Of a stretch of 64,000 nt of DNA, positions 1 to 8,200 are shown piece by piece. The stretch spans positions 124,001 to 188,000 of the forward strand of contig URZO01000001.1 in NCBI GenBank assembly GCA_900552465.1, given 5' to 3'. The first letter of the stretch is position 1, and each line of letters opens with the position of its first letter. The notes beneath the pieces are model-generated. The model was not told the origin of the DNA, searched no databases, and saw only the letters and a program-made list of their open reading frames with translations. A program made the translations under genes and the position numbers. This stretch comes from an uncultured Parabacteroides sp. (GTDB taxonomy: Bacteria > Bacteroidota > Bacteroidia > Bacteroidales > Tannerellaceae).

Positions 1-2389
1 GCGGAGCGATTCCGTGCTTTACAGCGTTTTCAACGAACGGCTGTATCAGCATTCCCGGTATCTCGATCAGTTCCGGTTTGATGTTTTCATCAACAACGAA
101 CGAGTAGGAGAAGGGGAAGCGGAGCTGTTCGAGTTTCAGGTATAGCTGCAATTGTTCGAGCTCGTCGGAGAGAGGCACTAACTTCTTTTCGGAAGTCGCC
201 AGTACTTTCCGCAGCAAACGCGAGAAGTCGATCAGGTATTTGTTAGCTTCCTGATTGGCCGAACGGTTAATCAGATTCTGGATCGAACTTAATGCATTAA
301 AGATGAAATGCGGGTTCATCTGGGAACGGATCGCGCGGAGTTCAAGCTCGGAGATGTGCCGCCGGTTGCGTTCCTCTTTCCGTTTACTTTTGGTCCGGAA
401 ATAGTGAACGAGACCGATGATTAAGATGACCAGGAGCGAACCTGAAACACCCTCTTTGAATCCCTTTTTGAAATCACTCATCGATTCGTCTACTCTGTCC
501 AGGTCCTTTTGCAGTACTTGGAGGAGTGGTTTTTGAGGATCGAATAACCAATTGTTTATCTGGCGATAGAGAATCGTCCCGTCTTCGCGCATCAGGATCG
601 TCACGTAGTTTAACCCCTTACGTTTTAATTCCTCGATTTGCTGGTCCGAAATCGCTTTGTAAGGCTTTACCCGGTTGACGTTATTAGAGGAGAATTTCGA
701 GTACAGCTCGAGCCGTACGGTAGATGTCAGCCCTTTTGATTCAAGGTGTTTATGAAAGTCGAGCGCGTTTTGAAGACATGGTGCGGGAAGGCCTCCCCAT
801 GTCGATAAATATAGCAAGATGTATTTCCGGTCGCTTCCTTTCTTCAGATTCAGGCTGTCAGCTATCATAAGGCCACTCTCCCGGATATTCCTTCCGGCTT
901 CGAAAGGCAATAGCTTATTGTATGTGGTTGTCAATATATTTGTCAGGCTGGTATCCGGACAGGAACTGATAAAATCATGATAGTCTTCTTCTATTTCAGA
1001 TAACATACTCCTGTACATGATACTCTCCAAAGTCGCAGCGTTTATCACATATTGGGGGAAGCCGGAGAAAATCTGTTTGTTCAGGAGATAGTTTTCCTGT
1101 AGGGTTAATTCTTTCTCCTTATTCAGGCACAGGTTATCCGATTTGAGCTCCTGTTTTTTATAGATAGAATACTCGTACAGGAAAGAATAGTAACCCGTCG
1201 CAAACGGTTTTCTCGTGCTGTACGCAAAGTCGATGAGCGGATTGACCGATGCGAAATGAGGCGCTTGCCAGTCGAGCAGGCCGCTTTTATGCCAGGCCTC
1301 TTTGTCGGCTGCTTTCATATAGCGCATAAGGACAAGCATTCCTTCAAAGTATTGCTCCGAACGTTCGAATACCTTTTTCCAATAGGGGTCCATATTCTTA
1401 AAGTCATCGTTCTCTAACGCGGCTTGAAAAAGGGCGTTGCGGGACTGGAAGTCTTTTTTCATCTGGTCGGGACAGTCGAAGTCAAGGTTGCGTATGTCAG
1501 ATTCGTATATGTTGGCAAACCGCAGGGTACTGTATTGGAAGTTGTTTTGCTCGCTTCCTCGTCCCATGTAACGCATATTGTGTGTCTTTTCATATAATTC
1601 TTTGTCTTGAATAATGGAATCTCCAGGAGTAAGCAGCAGTGTCACTCGTTCTCCGACTTTATAATCTGTCGGGTAGGCGATAAATATCTTTTTATGGACG
1701 GTCGAATCTTTAGATGCATCGAAACTGAAGTTGCTTACGGTAAATTCCGTATTCGGAGGAAGTTCAAATGATGCATCGATAATCCGTGCATCCGGAGTTA
1801 ACCGGATCATGCCGTCTTTGTCCCATTTGGTCGGGAAATTATCGAATAAGAAGGTCGAAAACCTGTCGAATTTTATGTCGTCTGCTCCTGAAATCGGGGA
1901 TTTGGCAGAGATTCCTGCCCCTCTTACCCCAAAAGGAATATAGGCCATTGCATACGTATAGAAATAATCTTCTTTCTTGAAAGTAATTGTTTTCCCGCTT
2001 TTCCGGTCGTATGTGAAACGTGCAATCAGCTTGCCTGCTTCATTCTCTTCGACAACAAGATTCTGCATATAGCGGCTGTCGAAATAGGAAAAAACTGGGT
2101 TCTCTTTATCATTCCGGCAGTCATATACGTTTTCAAGCGTATAGTCCATGGTGAGCGTTTTAGCATTTATATCCGTTACGGTGCCCCGAATGGTAATCCT
2201 CCGGATGTTTTCCGCCCGCCAAGGCACTTCCTCTTTGAGGCCGGGGGCGATGTAAGGATAGTAGTTGACAGACTCAATTACCACCCAATCGCCCTTTTTC
2301 AGGGAGTCGGGTGTATAGGGCTTGAACATTTCGGCCGAACCGATTTGTGCCAGAAAGACAAGGATAAGTAAGAGCACTGTTTTCTTCAT
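1..2389 (-). CDS. LytS/YehU-type sensor histidine kinase with extracytoplasmic thioredoxin-fold region (partial)
   Basis: Reading leftward from the ATG at 2389, the product starts with a signal peptide (MKKTVLLLILVFLAQIGSAE) followed by about 600 exported residues. The last part of these (about 520-610) resembles a TlpA/thioredoxin domain: a hydrophobic strand YILLYLSTW, then GGLPAPC where WCxxC would be expected. One transmembrane helix follows at about 640-660 (SLLVILIIGLVHYF). Next comes a His_kinase domain with the phosphoacceptor motif MNPHFIFN, and then the ATPase N-box PFVENAVKHG, where the window ends. The C-terminus is missing, and no LytTR response regulator is visible; one would be expected just outside the window. 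Kinase identity is firm from the motifs. The redox-fold reading is inference, and only one of the two redox cysteines is present. Confidence 0.88.
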   Translation of the reverse strand, partial: MKKTVLLLILVFLAQIGSAEMFKPYTPDSLKKGDWVVIESVNYYPYIAPGLKEEVPWRAENIRRITIRGTVTDINAKTLTMDYTLENVYDCRNDKENPVFSYFDSRYMQNLVVEENEAGKLIARFTYDRKSGKTITFKKEDYFYTYAMAYIPFGVRGAGISAKSPISGADDIKFDRFSTFLFDNFPTKWDKDGMIRLTPDARIIDASFELPPNTEFTVSNFSFDASKDSTVHKKIFIAYPTDYKVGERVTLLLTPGDSIIQDKELYEKTHNMRYMGRGSEQNNFQYSTLRFANIYESDIRNLDFDCPDQMKKDFQSRNALFQAALENDDFKNMDPYWKKVFERSEQYFEGMLVLMRYMKAADKEAWHKSGLLDWQAPHFASVNPLIDFAYSTRKPFATGYYSFLYEYSIYKKQELKSDNLCLNKEKELTLQENYLLNKQIFSGFPQYVINAATLESIMYRSMLSEIEEDYHDFISSCPDTSLTNILTTTYNKLLPFEAGRNIRESGLMIADSLNLKKGSDRKYILLYLSTWGGLPAPCLQNALDFHKHLESKGLTSTVRLELYSKFSSNNVNRVKPYKAISDQQIEELKRKGLNYVTILMREDGTILYRQINNWLFDPQKPLLQVLQKDLDRVDESMSDFKKGFKEGVSGSLLVILIIGLVHYFRTKSKRKEERNRRHISELELRAIRSQMNPHFIFNALSSIQNLINRSANQEANKYLIDFSRLLRKVLATSEKKLVPLSDELEQLQLYLKLEQLRFPFSYSFVVDENIKPELIEIPGMLIQPFVENAVKHGIAP

Positions 2390-2510
2390 GACTGTAAAAA
2401 TAAGATGAATAATTTAATTACAGTCCAAATGTATTCAGCAAAGACTGGTTTCCGTCCGGCAAATAAGCAGATGACGGTTTTGGATGAGTATCAGGTGAAA
2501 TAAAGAATAG

Positions 2511-2541
2511 TTGCATAGTATTGATATTATTTTTAACTTTG
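2511..2541 (+). promoter_or_regulatory. Bacteroidales-type promoter for MNT gene
   Basis: The -7 element TAACTTTG (2534-2541) fits TAnnTTTG, and a TTG lies 20 bp upstream at 2511-2513. It precedes the ATG at 2558. This is a pattern match only. Confidence 0.5.
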
Positions 2542-2557
2542 TAAAAACGATCGGTTT

Positions 2558-2851
2558 ATGAAGTCTATAGCTGAATATAAAGAAATCTTATCTAAGTTCA
2601 AAAAAGAGTTTGGTCCCCGGTACGGCATTAAGGAGTTGGGGATTTTTGGCTCTGTGGCCAGAGGAGAACAGACGGAAGAAAGCGATCTGGATGTATTTGT
2701 TTCGCTTGAAAAGATCGAACCGTTCATTCTTTTTGACCTTAAAGAATTGTTAGAGTCATTATGTAAATGTAAAGTTGATTTGATTCGGTTGAGAGATTCA
2801 TTACGGCCAGCGTTGAAGAATAATATCCTTAAAGATGGCATTTATGTTTGA
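2558..2851 (+). CDS. MNT-type nucleotidyltransferase (MntA-like antitoxin family)
   Basis: This 97-residue protein has the minimal nucleotidyltransferase signature GSVARGEQTEESDLDVFV (G-S-x-A-R-G ... D-x-D) at about residues 30-48, and a later acidic strand with Asp (CKVDLIRL). Proteins of this size are MNT-domain partners in MNT/HEPN modules, where the transferase usually AMPylates and silences a HEPN RNase encoded in an overlapping downstream gene. Here only an 11-codon ORF overlaps the stop (2844-2876), so the partner appears lost. The gene has its own promoter-like sequence. The fold is confident. An antitoxin role is family knowledge and may no longer apply. Confidence 0.85.
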   Translation: MKSIAEYKEILSKFKKEFGPRYGIKELGIFGSVARGEQTEESDLDVFVSLEKIEPFILFDLKELLESLCKCKVDLIRLRDSLRPALKNNILKDGIYV

Positions 2852-2972
2852 TAGGGGAAGAGCCTACTTCCTTTAAAACTGGCAATTTCGAAAATCAATA
2901 ATATGCTTTAATTATCCCCTATGCAGAAAAAGAGCAAAAGCACAAATCGCCTTTGCCCCTTCCTTGATTTCT

Positions 2973-4286
2973 TTAATCTTCCCAATAAGGCAATGTGTAC
3001 GGATTGCGATACTCGTAGTGGTACAGGCGATGTGCCTGAGCCTCTTTGTCGTCGCCGAAACTACGGGTTGCGGGATCCCATTTGACCGGGCGCTGCAATT
3101 CGTTTGCGATATTGTTCAGGCAACACATGATGTTGGTGCTGCAGCCTACCTCCACCGGAGCGATCGGGTTGAGCCTTGAACGGACGCAGTCGATAAAGTT
3201 CTGCATGTGTGAAGTACCCGTTTTCTCGTGTTTCAGGAGTGAGGGATCCGAACATTCGATATATCCGCGTGCCACTTTGAGCCAACCTTTCGTACCGAAG
3301 AATTTGAGCCCTTTGTCGTCCGGTTTATCCTCGCGGAAAGGTTGTTCCGTGATTACGACCCCGTTGGCATATTTCATCGTGCTGTACTTGGTTCCGTTAT
3401 ATCCTGCCGGGATATATTCGACCGGCCCTGAGCCGTCCATGCCTAAAGCTGCCTGTGCGATGTCGTAATGGTGAGCGCCCCAGTCCGACGTGTAGCCGTT
3501 TCCTGTTTCCCTATAGTAGCGCCATACGGCCCAGGGACCTTTCTCTTCCATTTCCGGATTGTCGATAGGAGGACACATATCCGGGTGGTAGTGTATCTTC
3601 GGATCGGTAAGCGGCCCCATCCAGAGGTTGAAATTGAGATAAGGCGGCACCGGAACTTCGGGTAAATCGAACGGTACGGGCGGTTCGCCGATGCGGACAT
3701 ATACTTTTTCTATATGCCCGATCGCTCCCGATCTGACCAGTGCTATCGCTTCTTTAAACTCGCCGTCCGAACGTTGCTGGCTACCCACCTGAAGGATACG
3801 TTTGTTGGAGCGGACAGCCCTTTCTAAGGCAATACTTTCTGCTATGGTATATGTCAACGGCTTTTGCAGATAGACATCTTTGGAAGCCTGACAGGCATGG
3901 ATCGCCGCTAAAGCGTGCCAGTGGTCAGGGGTGGCAATCGAGACAACGTCGATATCTTTCCTGTCCAGCAATTCTTCATAAAACTCATAACAGTCGCAAC
4001 GTGGGTTCCAGCCGGCTTTCTTTTGCCATTCGGTGACGCGTTTCACGAAACGGTCTCTTTTCAGGGAATCGGCATCCGAACCTGCTACAACCTGTATTCC
4101 GGGGCAGGCGGACGCTGCATAGAAATCACTTGAACCCTGTCTGCCAAGCCCGATAAACCCCATTACGATCCGGTCACTGGGAGCATATTTCTTTCCATTA
4201 ATAGACCAACTGGGAAGAATAGTCAAACCGGCCAGGCCTAATGCCGATAATCCCAAAAACTCACGTCTGTTCAATTTGTTCATCAT
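2973..4286 (-). CDS. Tat-exported Gfo/Idh/MocA family oxidoreductase
   Basis: The 437-residue protein begins with a twin-arginine signal (NRREFLGLSALGLAGL), so export in folded form with its nucleotide cofactor is expected. A Rossmann motif follows (GFIGLGRQGS, about residues 43-52), then the conserved lysine loop LQKPLT (EKP-type motif, about 141-146), and a C-terminal GFO_IDH_MocA alpha/beta domain with a GNGYTSDWGAHHYDIAQ segment carrying the usual DxxxH-type pair. These enzymes oxidise or epimerise sugars and inositols with NAD(P); some exported Bacteroidetes members act as NAD-dependent glycosidases (GH109). The substrate cannot be read from sequence. The gene is monocistronic, with a TATATTTG -7 element 44 bp upstream and the next minus-strand gene almost 800 bp away. 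Confidence 0.9.
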   Translation of the reverse strand: MMNKLNRREFLGLSALGLAGLTILPSWSINGKKYAPSDRIVMGFIGLGRQGSSDFYAASACPGIQVVAGSDADSLKRDRFVKRVTEWQKKAGWNPRCDCYEFYEELLDRKDIDVVSIATPDHWHALAAIHACQASKDVYLQKPLTYTIAESIALERAVRSNKRILQVGSQQRSDGEFKEAIALVRSGAIGHIEKVYVRIGEPPVPFDLPEVPVPPYLNFNLWMGPLTDPKIHYHPDMCPPIDNPEMEEKGPWAVWRYYRETGNGYTSDWGAHHYDIAQAALGMDGSGPVEYIPAGYNGTKYSTMKYANGVVITEQPFREDKPDDKGLKFFGTKGWLKVARGYIECSDPSLLKHEKTGTSHMQNFIDCVRSRLNPIAPVEVGCSTNIMCCLNNIANELQRPVKWDPATRSFGDDKEAQAHRLYHYEYRNPYTLPYWED

Positions 4287-4329
4287 AATAATATTTTAAG
4301 GTGAAACATCTGTTTAGCTGTTATATTCG

Positions 4330-4337
4330 CAAATATA
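4330..4337 (-). promoter_or_regulatory. -7 element upstream of Gfo/Idh/MocA gene
   Basis: CAAATATA on the plus strand reads TATATTTG on the minus strand, a perfect TAnnTTTG match about 44 bp from the start codon. No clear -33 TTTG is visible. Confidence 0.45.
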
Positions 4338-4762
4338 TAAAGTTTACGATAAAAAAGTTCTTGTAATTTATACATTAACATATCATTACAATACCCCTCT
4401 TCCCAGTCGTTTCTTATTTTGTGCGGCAAAAACTGTTCAACCCTTCATTTCTCTTCTTTACATTTTGGTTTACAAGGTGTGCACGACTGAAAGGTTTGCT
4501 CTGGATATCTAAAACCTTCCACTTTATTTGCAAACCCTTCATACTATATATACCTTATAAATCAAATTGTATAAAGAAAAAAGTGACAGGCTGAAAGGCT
4601 CATGAGTTATGAATTAACTTTCAGTATATCTTCTCTTCCCATTTTGAATTCTCAATTCTCAATTTTCAATTACCAAGTCCCGTCCCATAAAATATACCCT
4701 TAAGGCTATATTTTTTACCCTTAAAGCTATCAGCCAACAGGCTATAGGGTAGTGTCAAACAA

Positions 4763-4885
4763 GGTATAGCCTATTTGGGAAAAGGTTGTATCTTTTTGGG
4801 TGAAAGGTAGGCGCCTTTTTGGAAAGGAATGCCGACCGCTTTTCAAAGGGATACCGACTGCTTTGGGAGAAAGGTGTACTTTTAA
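4763..4885. repeat. Degenerate 20-24 bp tandem array
   Basis: Five or six successive units each end in a T/G-rich block followed by AAAGG (TTTGGGAAAAGG, TTTTTGGGTGAAAGG, TTTTTGGAAAGG, CTTTTCAAAGGG, CTTTGGGAGAAAGG). Unit ends fall near 4785, 4807, 4827, 4850 and 4874, a period of 20-24 bp. It abuts the palindromic repeat at 4887. Confidence 0.5.
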
Positions 4886-4886
4886 G

Positions 4887-5051
4887 AATATTTGAATCAA
4901 AAGAGCAGGCTTCGTAGGGGCAGTTCGCGAACTGCCCAATAGTGACGAAGGAGATATTTGTTGGCACAGAGGGCGGTTCACGAACCGCCCCTACGAGGTC
5001 TGTCTATTTCAAAACTGCAAAAAACTGAACCTTCCCGTTTGTCTGTCTCAT
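4887..5051. repeat. Palindromic intergenic repeat, type II, copy 1
   Basis: A stretch starting AATATTTGAATC is nearly identical to 34898-35063 over about 150 bp, with weaker similarity for a further 15-20 bp. It contains two near-perfect palindromes built on GGGCAGTTCG/CGAACTGCCC and GGGCGGTTC/GAACCGCCC. These are enclosed by the outer pair TCGTAGGGGC ... GCCCCTACGA, so the whole unit can fold as a branched hairpin. It encodes no protein, so it is either a non-autonomous (REP/MITE-like) element or a structured RNA. Confidence 0.75.
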
Positions 5052-5071
5052 AATTATGGTTCAATCAGATC

Positions 5072-6235
5072 TTACTTTTTGTGTTTGACCAACATGATAA
5101 CCGGATTGTCATCCTCCTCCAATGTCGAGGCTATTTCTTTTAGCTTGCCTTTTAGCTTCCCTTTTTCATAGTCCTTGAGAAGACTGGAAGCATTTATAGA
5201 AGACCATAATTCGCCTTTTCGATTTATAGGGGTCAGGGCAACCATATAGAATTCTTTTTTATAAGAATAATCACCATTGTATATGATATACTTAAAAAAA
5301 TCCTTTTCCTGTGTATCATATACTAAGTACGTTTTCGGGAAACCCTCTTCTTTGCTGAAATCATATACATTCTTTATGCTTTCCATGAAATAATAACGGT
5401 TGGAAACCAACTTTAAAATCAAGAAAACCTCCGGATTCATGGTGTTGATAGGTGGTGTTCGCGCAATAAATGGGCGTAAACTGTAATCAGGCTTTAAAGT
5501 GTATATAGTGTCTGACGATGGTTCTAACAGTATCCAATTACCATTAAATGGGGTTATTCTGCTATAATTACCAGGTCCGGCTGCTCTTGTCCCCCCTTCA
5601 TATCTTAAAAGTTGAATAAATACCTTCTTCTCTTTAAATGGAGTTTTAATCTCTTTGGTTATACTCCCGTCTTGCTTCGATACGAGCAGGAATGGTATCT
5701 CGTCATTGATTTCATCGTAACAAATCAGATTTTCTTTATCATAATTGAATATTTCCCAATAAAACTGGGAATTACCATCCTCTTTCTGTTTAAAACTTCG
5801 TTTAAAATTCCCCTTCAAATCATAAACCTTTATTTTTTTTGCATAGTGATCGTTTACAAACATTTCATTGTTTTCTTCATCCAACGTGACACTTCTAAAA
5901 GATATGTATTCTTCCCCACCTTGCCCTTTGCGATTTATCTTACGGATAGCTTTCCCGGTCCGGTCATATACAAAAATATCACCGTCATTTCTATAGTTTG
6001 TTACTATTATGAATTTTTCGCCTATAGCCTGCACAAACCCTTGATTAACAAAATCATCGTTTGTTTCCAGCGGAATATATTCCACATCCATGAAATCTTG
6101 AAGAATCAGTTCTTTTTTGGGAAAAGAATTTTTTGTGACATCTACCGTGATCAAGTCGTCTGCCGTTTGATTATGTCTTTTGCAACCTGTCGTTATTAAC
6201 AGAATAAATAGAAAGAAAATAGTTGTACCTTTCAT
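5072..6235 (-). CDS. 6-bladed beta-propeller lipoprotein (paralog 1)
   Basis: This 387-residue protein has a lipoprotein signal (MKGTTIFFLFILLITTGC, lipobox ITTG-C at Cys18), so it is probably anchored in the outer or inner membrane. The mature part starts with a VDVTKNSF...LQDFMDVEYIPLET segment and continues with repeated blade-like strands (IFVYDRTGKAIRKI, IKVYDLKGNFKRSF). This is typical of the Bacteroidetes six-bladed propeller family (PF17170-like, BF3164 type), whose ligands are unknown. It is about 80% identical by eye to the next upstream gene, 67 bp away, including N-terminal and C-terminal ends (LVKHKK). That indicates recent tandem duplication, with divergence concentrated in the middle (residues about 150-260). 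Confidence 0.85.
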   Translation of the reverse strand: MKGTTIFFLFILLITTGCKRHNQTADDLITVDVTKNSFPKKELILQDFMDVEYIPLETNDDFVNQGFVQAIGEKFIIVTNYRNDGDIFVYDRTGKAIRKINRKGQGGEEYISFRSVTLDEENNEMFVNDHYAKKIKVYDLKGNFKRSFKQKEDGNSQFYWEIFNYDKENLICYDEINDEIPFLLVSKQDGSITKEIKTPFKEKKVFIQLLRYEGGTRAAGPGNYSRITPFNGNWILLEPSSDTIYTLKPDYSLRPFIARTPPINTMNPEVFLILKLVSNRYYFMESIKNVYDFSKEEGFPKTYLVYDTQEKDFFKYIIYNGDYSYKKEFYMVALTPINRKGELWSSINASSLLKDYEKGKLKGKLKEIASTLEEDDNPVIMLVKHKK

Positions 6236-6302
6236 ACCGAATAATTTATTATTGTTACCAATCCTTTATTTGCCTGTCTCATAATTGTGGTTCAATCAAA
6301 TC

Positions 6303-7469
6303 TTACTTTTTGTGTTTGACCAACATAATCACCCGATTATCATCCTCTCCCAATGTCGCGGCTACTTCTTTTAGTTTGCCTTTCAACTTCCCTTTTTCAT
6401 AGTCTCTGCAAAGATCGAAAGCATTTAGAGTAGCCCATAATTCGCCTTTGGAATTGATAGGGGTCAGCATAGACATATAGAATTCTTTTTTATAAGAATA
6501 ATCGCCATTGTATATGATGTATCTAAAAAAATCTTTTTCCTGTGTATCGTATACAAAGTAGGTTCTCGGAAAACCCTCTTCTTTGCTGAAATCATATACA
6601 TTTGTTACACTTTCCATAAAATAATAGTGATCGGAAACCAACCTTAAAACCGGATAAACTTCCGTATCCATGGTGTGAATAGGCGGTGTTCGTACAATAA
6701 ACGGATGCAAACTGCAATCAGGCATTAATGTGTAGATCGTATCTGAAGAGGCCTCAAATAGAATCCAATTACCCTTAAAAGGAATTATACTATTATACGG
6801 GCCAGGCCCTGCAGATGCTGTCACTGCTCCATCAGGTTTTCTTATAACTATATGAAATAATTTCTTCTCTTTAAATGGAATTTTAATTTCTTTCGTTATA
6901 CTTCCATCTTGCTTCGATACAAGCAAGAACGGTATTTCATAATTAAACTTATCATAACAAATCAAGTTTTCCTTGTCATAATCAAACATATCCAAATAAA
7001 ACGATTTTTTCTCACTCTTTTGATTAAGACTTCGTTTAAAATTTCCTTCCAAATCATAAACTCTTATTTTTGTTGCATAGTTATCGTTTACAAACAGTTC
7101 TTCACTTTCTTCATCTAATGTAATACTTCTACACGATATATACTCTTCTCCTCCTTGTCCTTTGCGGTTTATCTTACGGATGGCTTTCCCGCTCCGATCA
7201 TACACAAAAATATTACCGTCACTTACATAGTTTGTTACTATTATGAATTTTTCACCTACAGCCTGTACTACTCCCTGATTAACAAACTCATCGTTTGTTT
7301 CCAGTGGAATATATTCTACATCCATGAAGTCTTGAAGAATCAATTCCTTTTTGGGGAAGGAATTTTTTGTGACATCTACCGTGATCAAGTCGTCTGCTAT
7401 TTGATTCTGTCTTTTGCAACCTGTCGGTATTAACAGAATAAATAGAAAGAAAATAGTTGTACCTTTCAT
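6303..7469 (-). CDS. 6-bladed beta-propeller lipoprotein (paralog 2)
   Basis: This is the first gene of the tandem pair in transcription order, 388 residues with lipobox PTGC (signal MKGTTIFFLFILLIPTGC). The architecture matches its neighbour: the N-terminal ELILQDFMDVEYIPLETND segment, then blade motifs IFVYDRSGKAIRKI and IRVYDLEGNFKRSL, ending in the same IMLVKHKK tail. Both genes also share the sequence after their stop codons (GTCTCATAAT...GTGGTTCAATCA), so the duplicated unit included the 3' flank. A CAAATCTA (-7 TAGATTTG on the minus strand) at 7545-7552 lies within a small palindrome and is the likely promoter for both. Function is unknown beyond surface or periplasmic binding by a propeller. 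Confidence 0.85.
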   Translation of the reverse strand: MKGTTIFFLFILLIPTGCKRQNQIADDLITVDVTKNSFPKKELILQDFMDVEYIPLETNDEFVNQGVVQAVGEKFIIVTNYVSDGNIFVYDRSGKAIRKINRKGQGGEEYISCRSITLDEESEELFVNDNYATKIRVYDLEGNFKRSLNQKSEKKSFYLDMFDYDKENLICYDKFNYEIPFLLVSKQDGSITKEIKIPFKEKKLFHIVIRKPDGAVTASAGPGPYNSIIPFKGNWILFEASSDTIYTLMPDCSLHPFIVRTPPIHTMDTEVYPVLRLVSDHYYFMESVTNVYDFSKEEGFPRTYFVYDTQEKDFFRYIIYNGDYSYKKEFYMSMLTPINSKGELWATLNAFDLCRDYEKGKLKGKLKEVAATLGEDDNRVIMLVKHKK

Positions 7470-7544
7470 ACCGGAGATAATTTATTATTACCAACTTCTT
7501 ATTTGACTATTTCCAGAATTAAGTTGATAATAGTGTTATAGATT

Positions 7545-7552
7545 CAAATCTA
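7545..7552 (-). promoter_or_regulatory. -7 element upstream of propeller lipoprotein pair
   Basis: TAGATTTG on the minus strand, inside the inverted repeat ATAGATT-CA-AATCTAT, 76 bp from the start of the first lipoprotein gene. The -33 element is unclear. Confidence 0.35.
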
Positions 7553-7642
7553 TGTGATAATACAGGGAAGGTATCGGACAAATGAGTAAACGGCCGTTTG
7601 GTATGAGTATTTGGTAAGTGATTGTGGAATAGTCCGGGAAAT

Positions 7643-8077
7643 TTAAATTTCCCGGCATTCCTCCGGCAATATTGCCAATGCTTTGTTCTCGTTGGCCTCC
7701 ATGATCTCGCGTTCTCCTGGCCCTTTGTCGTTGATACCGCATAGGTGGAGGATGCCGTGGATGATGGTGCGGTGGAGTTCTTCGTTGTAGGAGGTGTTGA
7801 AGGCTTCGGAATTGGTCTTCACCGTGTCGAGGCTGATAAACAGGTCTCCGGAGATCTTATCGCCGCTGGTATAATCGAATGTGATGATATCCGTATAATA
7901 ATCGTGCTGGAGGTATTGGCGGTTTACTTCTAAGATCTTCTCGTCGGAGCAGAAGATATAGCTGATGTCGCCCGTTTTCTTCCCGTATGTGGCAGCCACC
8001 TCTTTGATCCAGTTGCTGACTGCTCTCTTTTTGATTGCCGGAAGTTTCGTGTCTTCCGCGTAAAATGCTATTGCCAT
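7643..8077 (-). CDS. ybeY: Endoribonuclease YbeY
   Basis: This 144-residue protein belongs to the UPF0054/YbeY family, a zinc-dependent RNase for 16S rRNA 3' maturation and ribosome quality control. The core ISYIFCSDEKILEVNRQYL...HDYYTDIITFDY and the metal site HGILHLCGIND are present. In E. coli the site is HGTLHxxGYDH with three histidine ligands. Here the third position is Asp, followed by KGPGEREIMEANE. This substitution looks typical of Bacteroidetes members rather than inactivating, but that is from memory of the family. It lies 123 bp downstream of spmAB on the same strand. Confidence 0.92.
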   Translation of the reverse strand: MAIAFYAEDTKLPAIKKRAVSNWIKEVAATYGKKTGDISYIFCSDEKILEVNRQYLQHDYYTDIITFDYTSGDKISGDLFISLDTVKTNSEAFNTSYNEELHRTIIHGILHLCGINDKGPGEREIMEANENKALAILPEECREI

Positions 8078-8200
8078 ATTGTTATTCTTTTCTTTATTCT
8101 TCTTACTGAATGATACGTTAAAAAATATTACCCGCTATACTAATTCCAAATAGATGCACTACTAATCCGATTTACATGGGGTGGCAGTATCATTTTGATA

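Larger units (their letters stand above)
4287..5071. other. Long intergenic region (785 bp) with repeats, no gene
   Basis: No convincing coding sequence lies here. The first 400 bp are A+T-rich and unremarkable apart from the promoter at 4330. Around 4690-4740 the motif TACCCTTAA occurs twice, near inverted copies of AGGCTATA. A degenerate 20-24 bp repeat array follows (4763-4885) and then a palindromic repeat element (4887-5051). The short ORFs crossing this stretch have repeat-derived composition and are not credible. Confidence 0.7.

Noticed and set aside
4742..4981. 70-80 codon ORFs in the intergenic region
   Set aside because: They consist of the degenerate array and palindromic repeat translated; no start signals or family resemblance.
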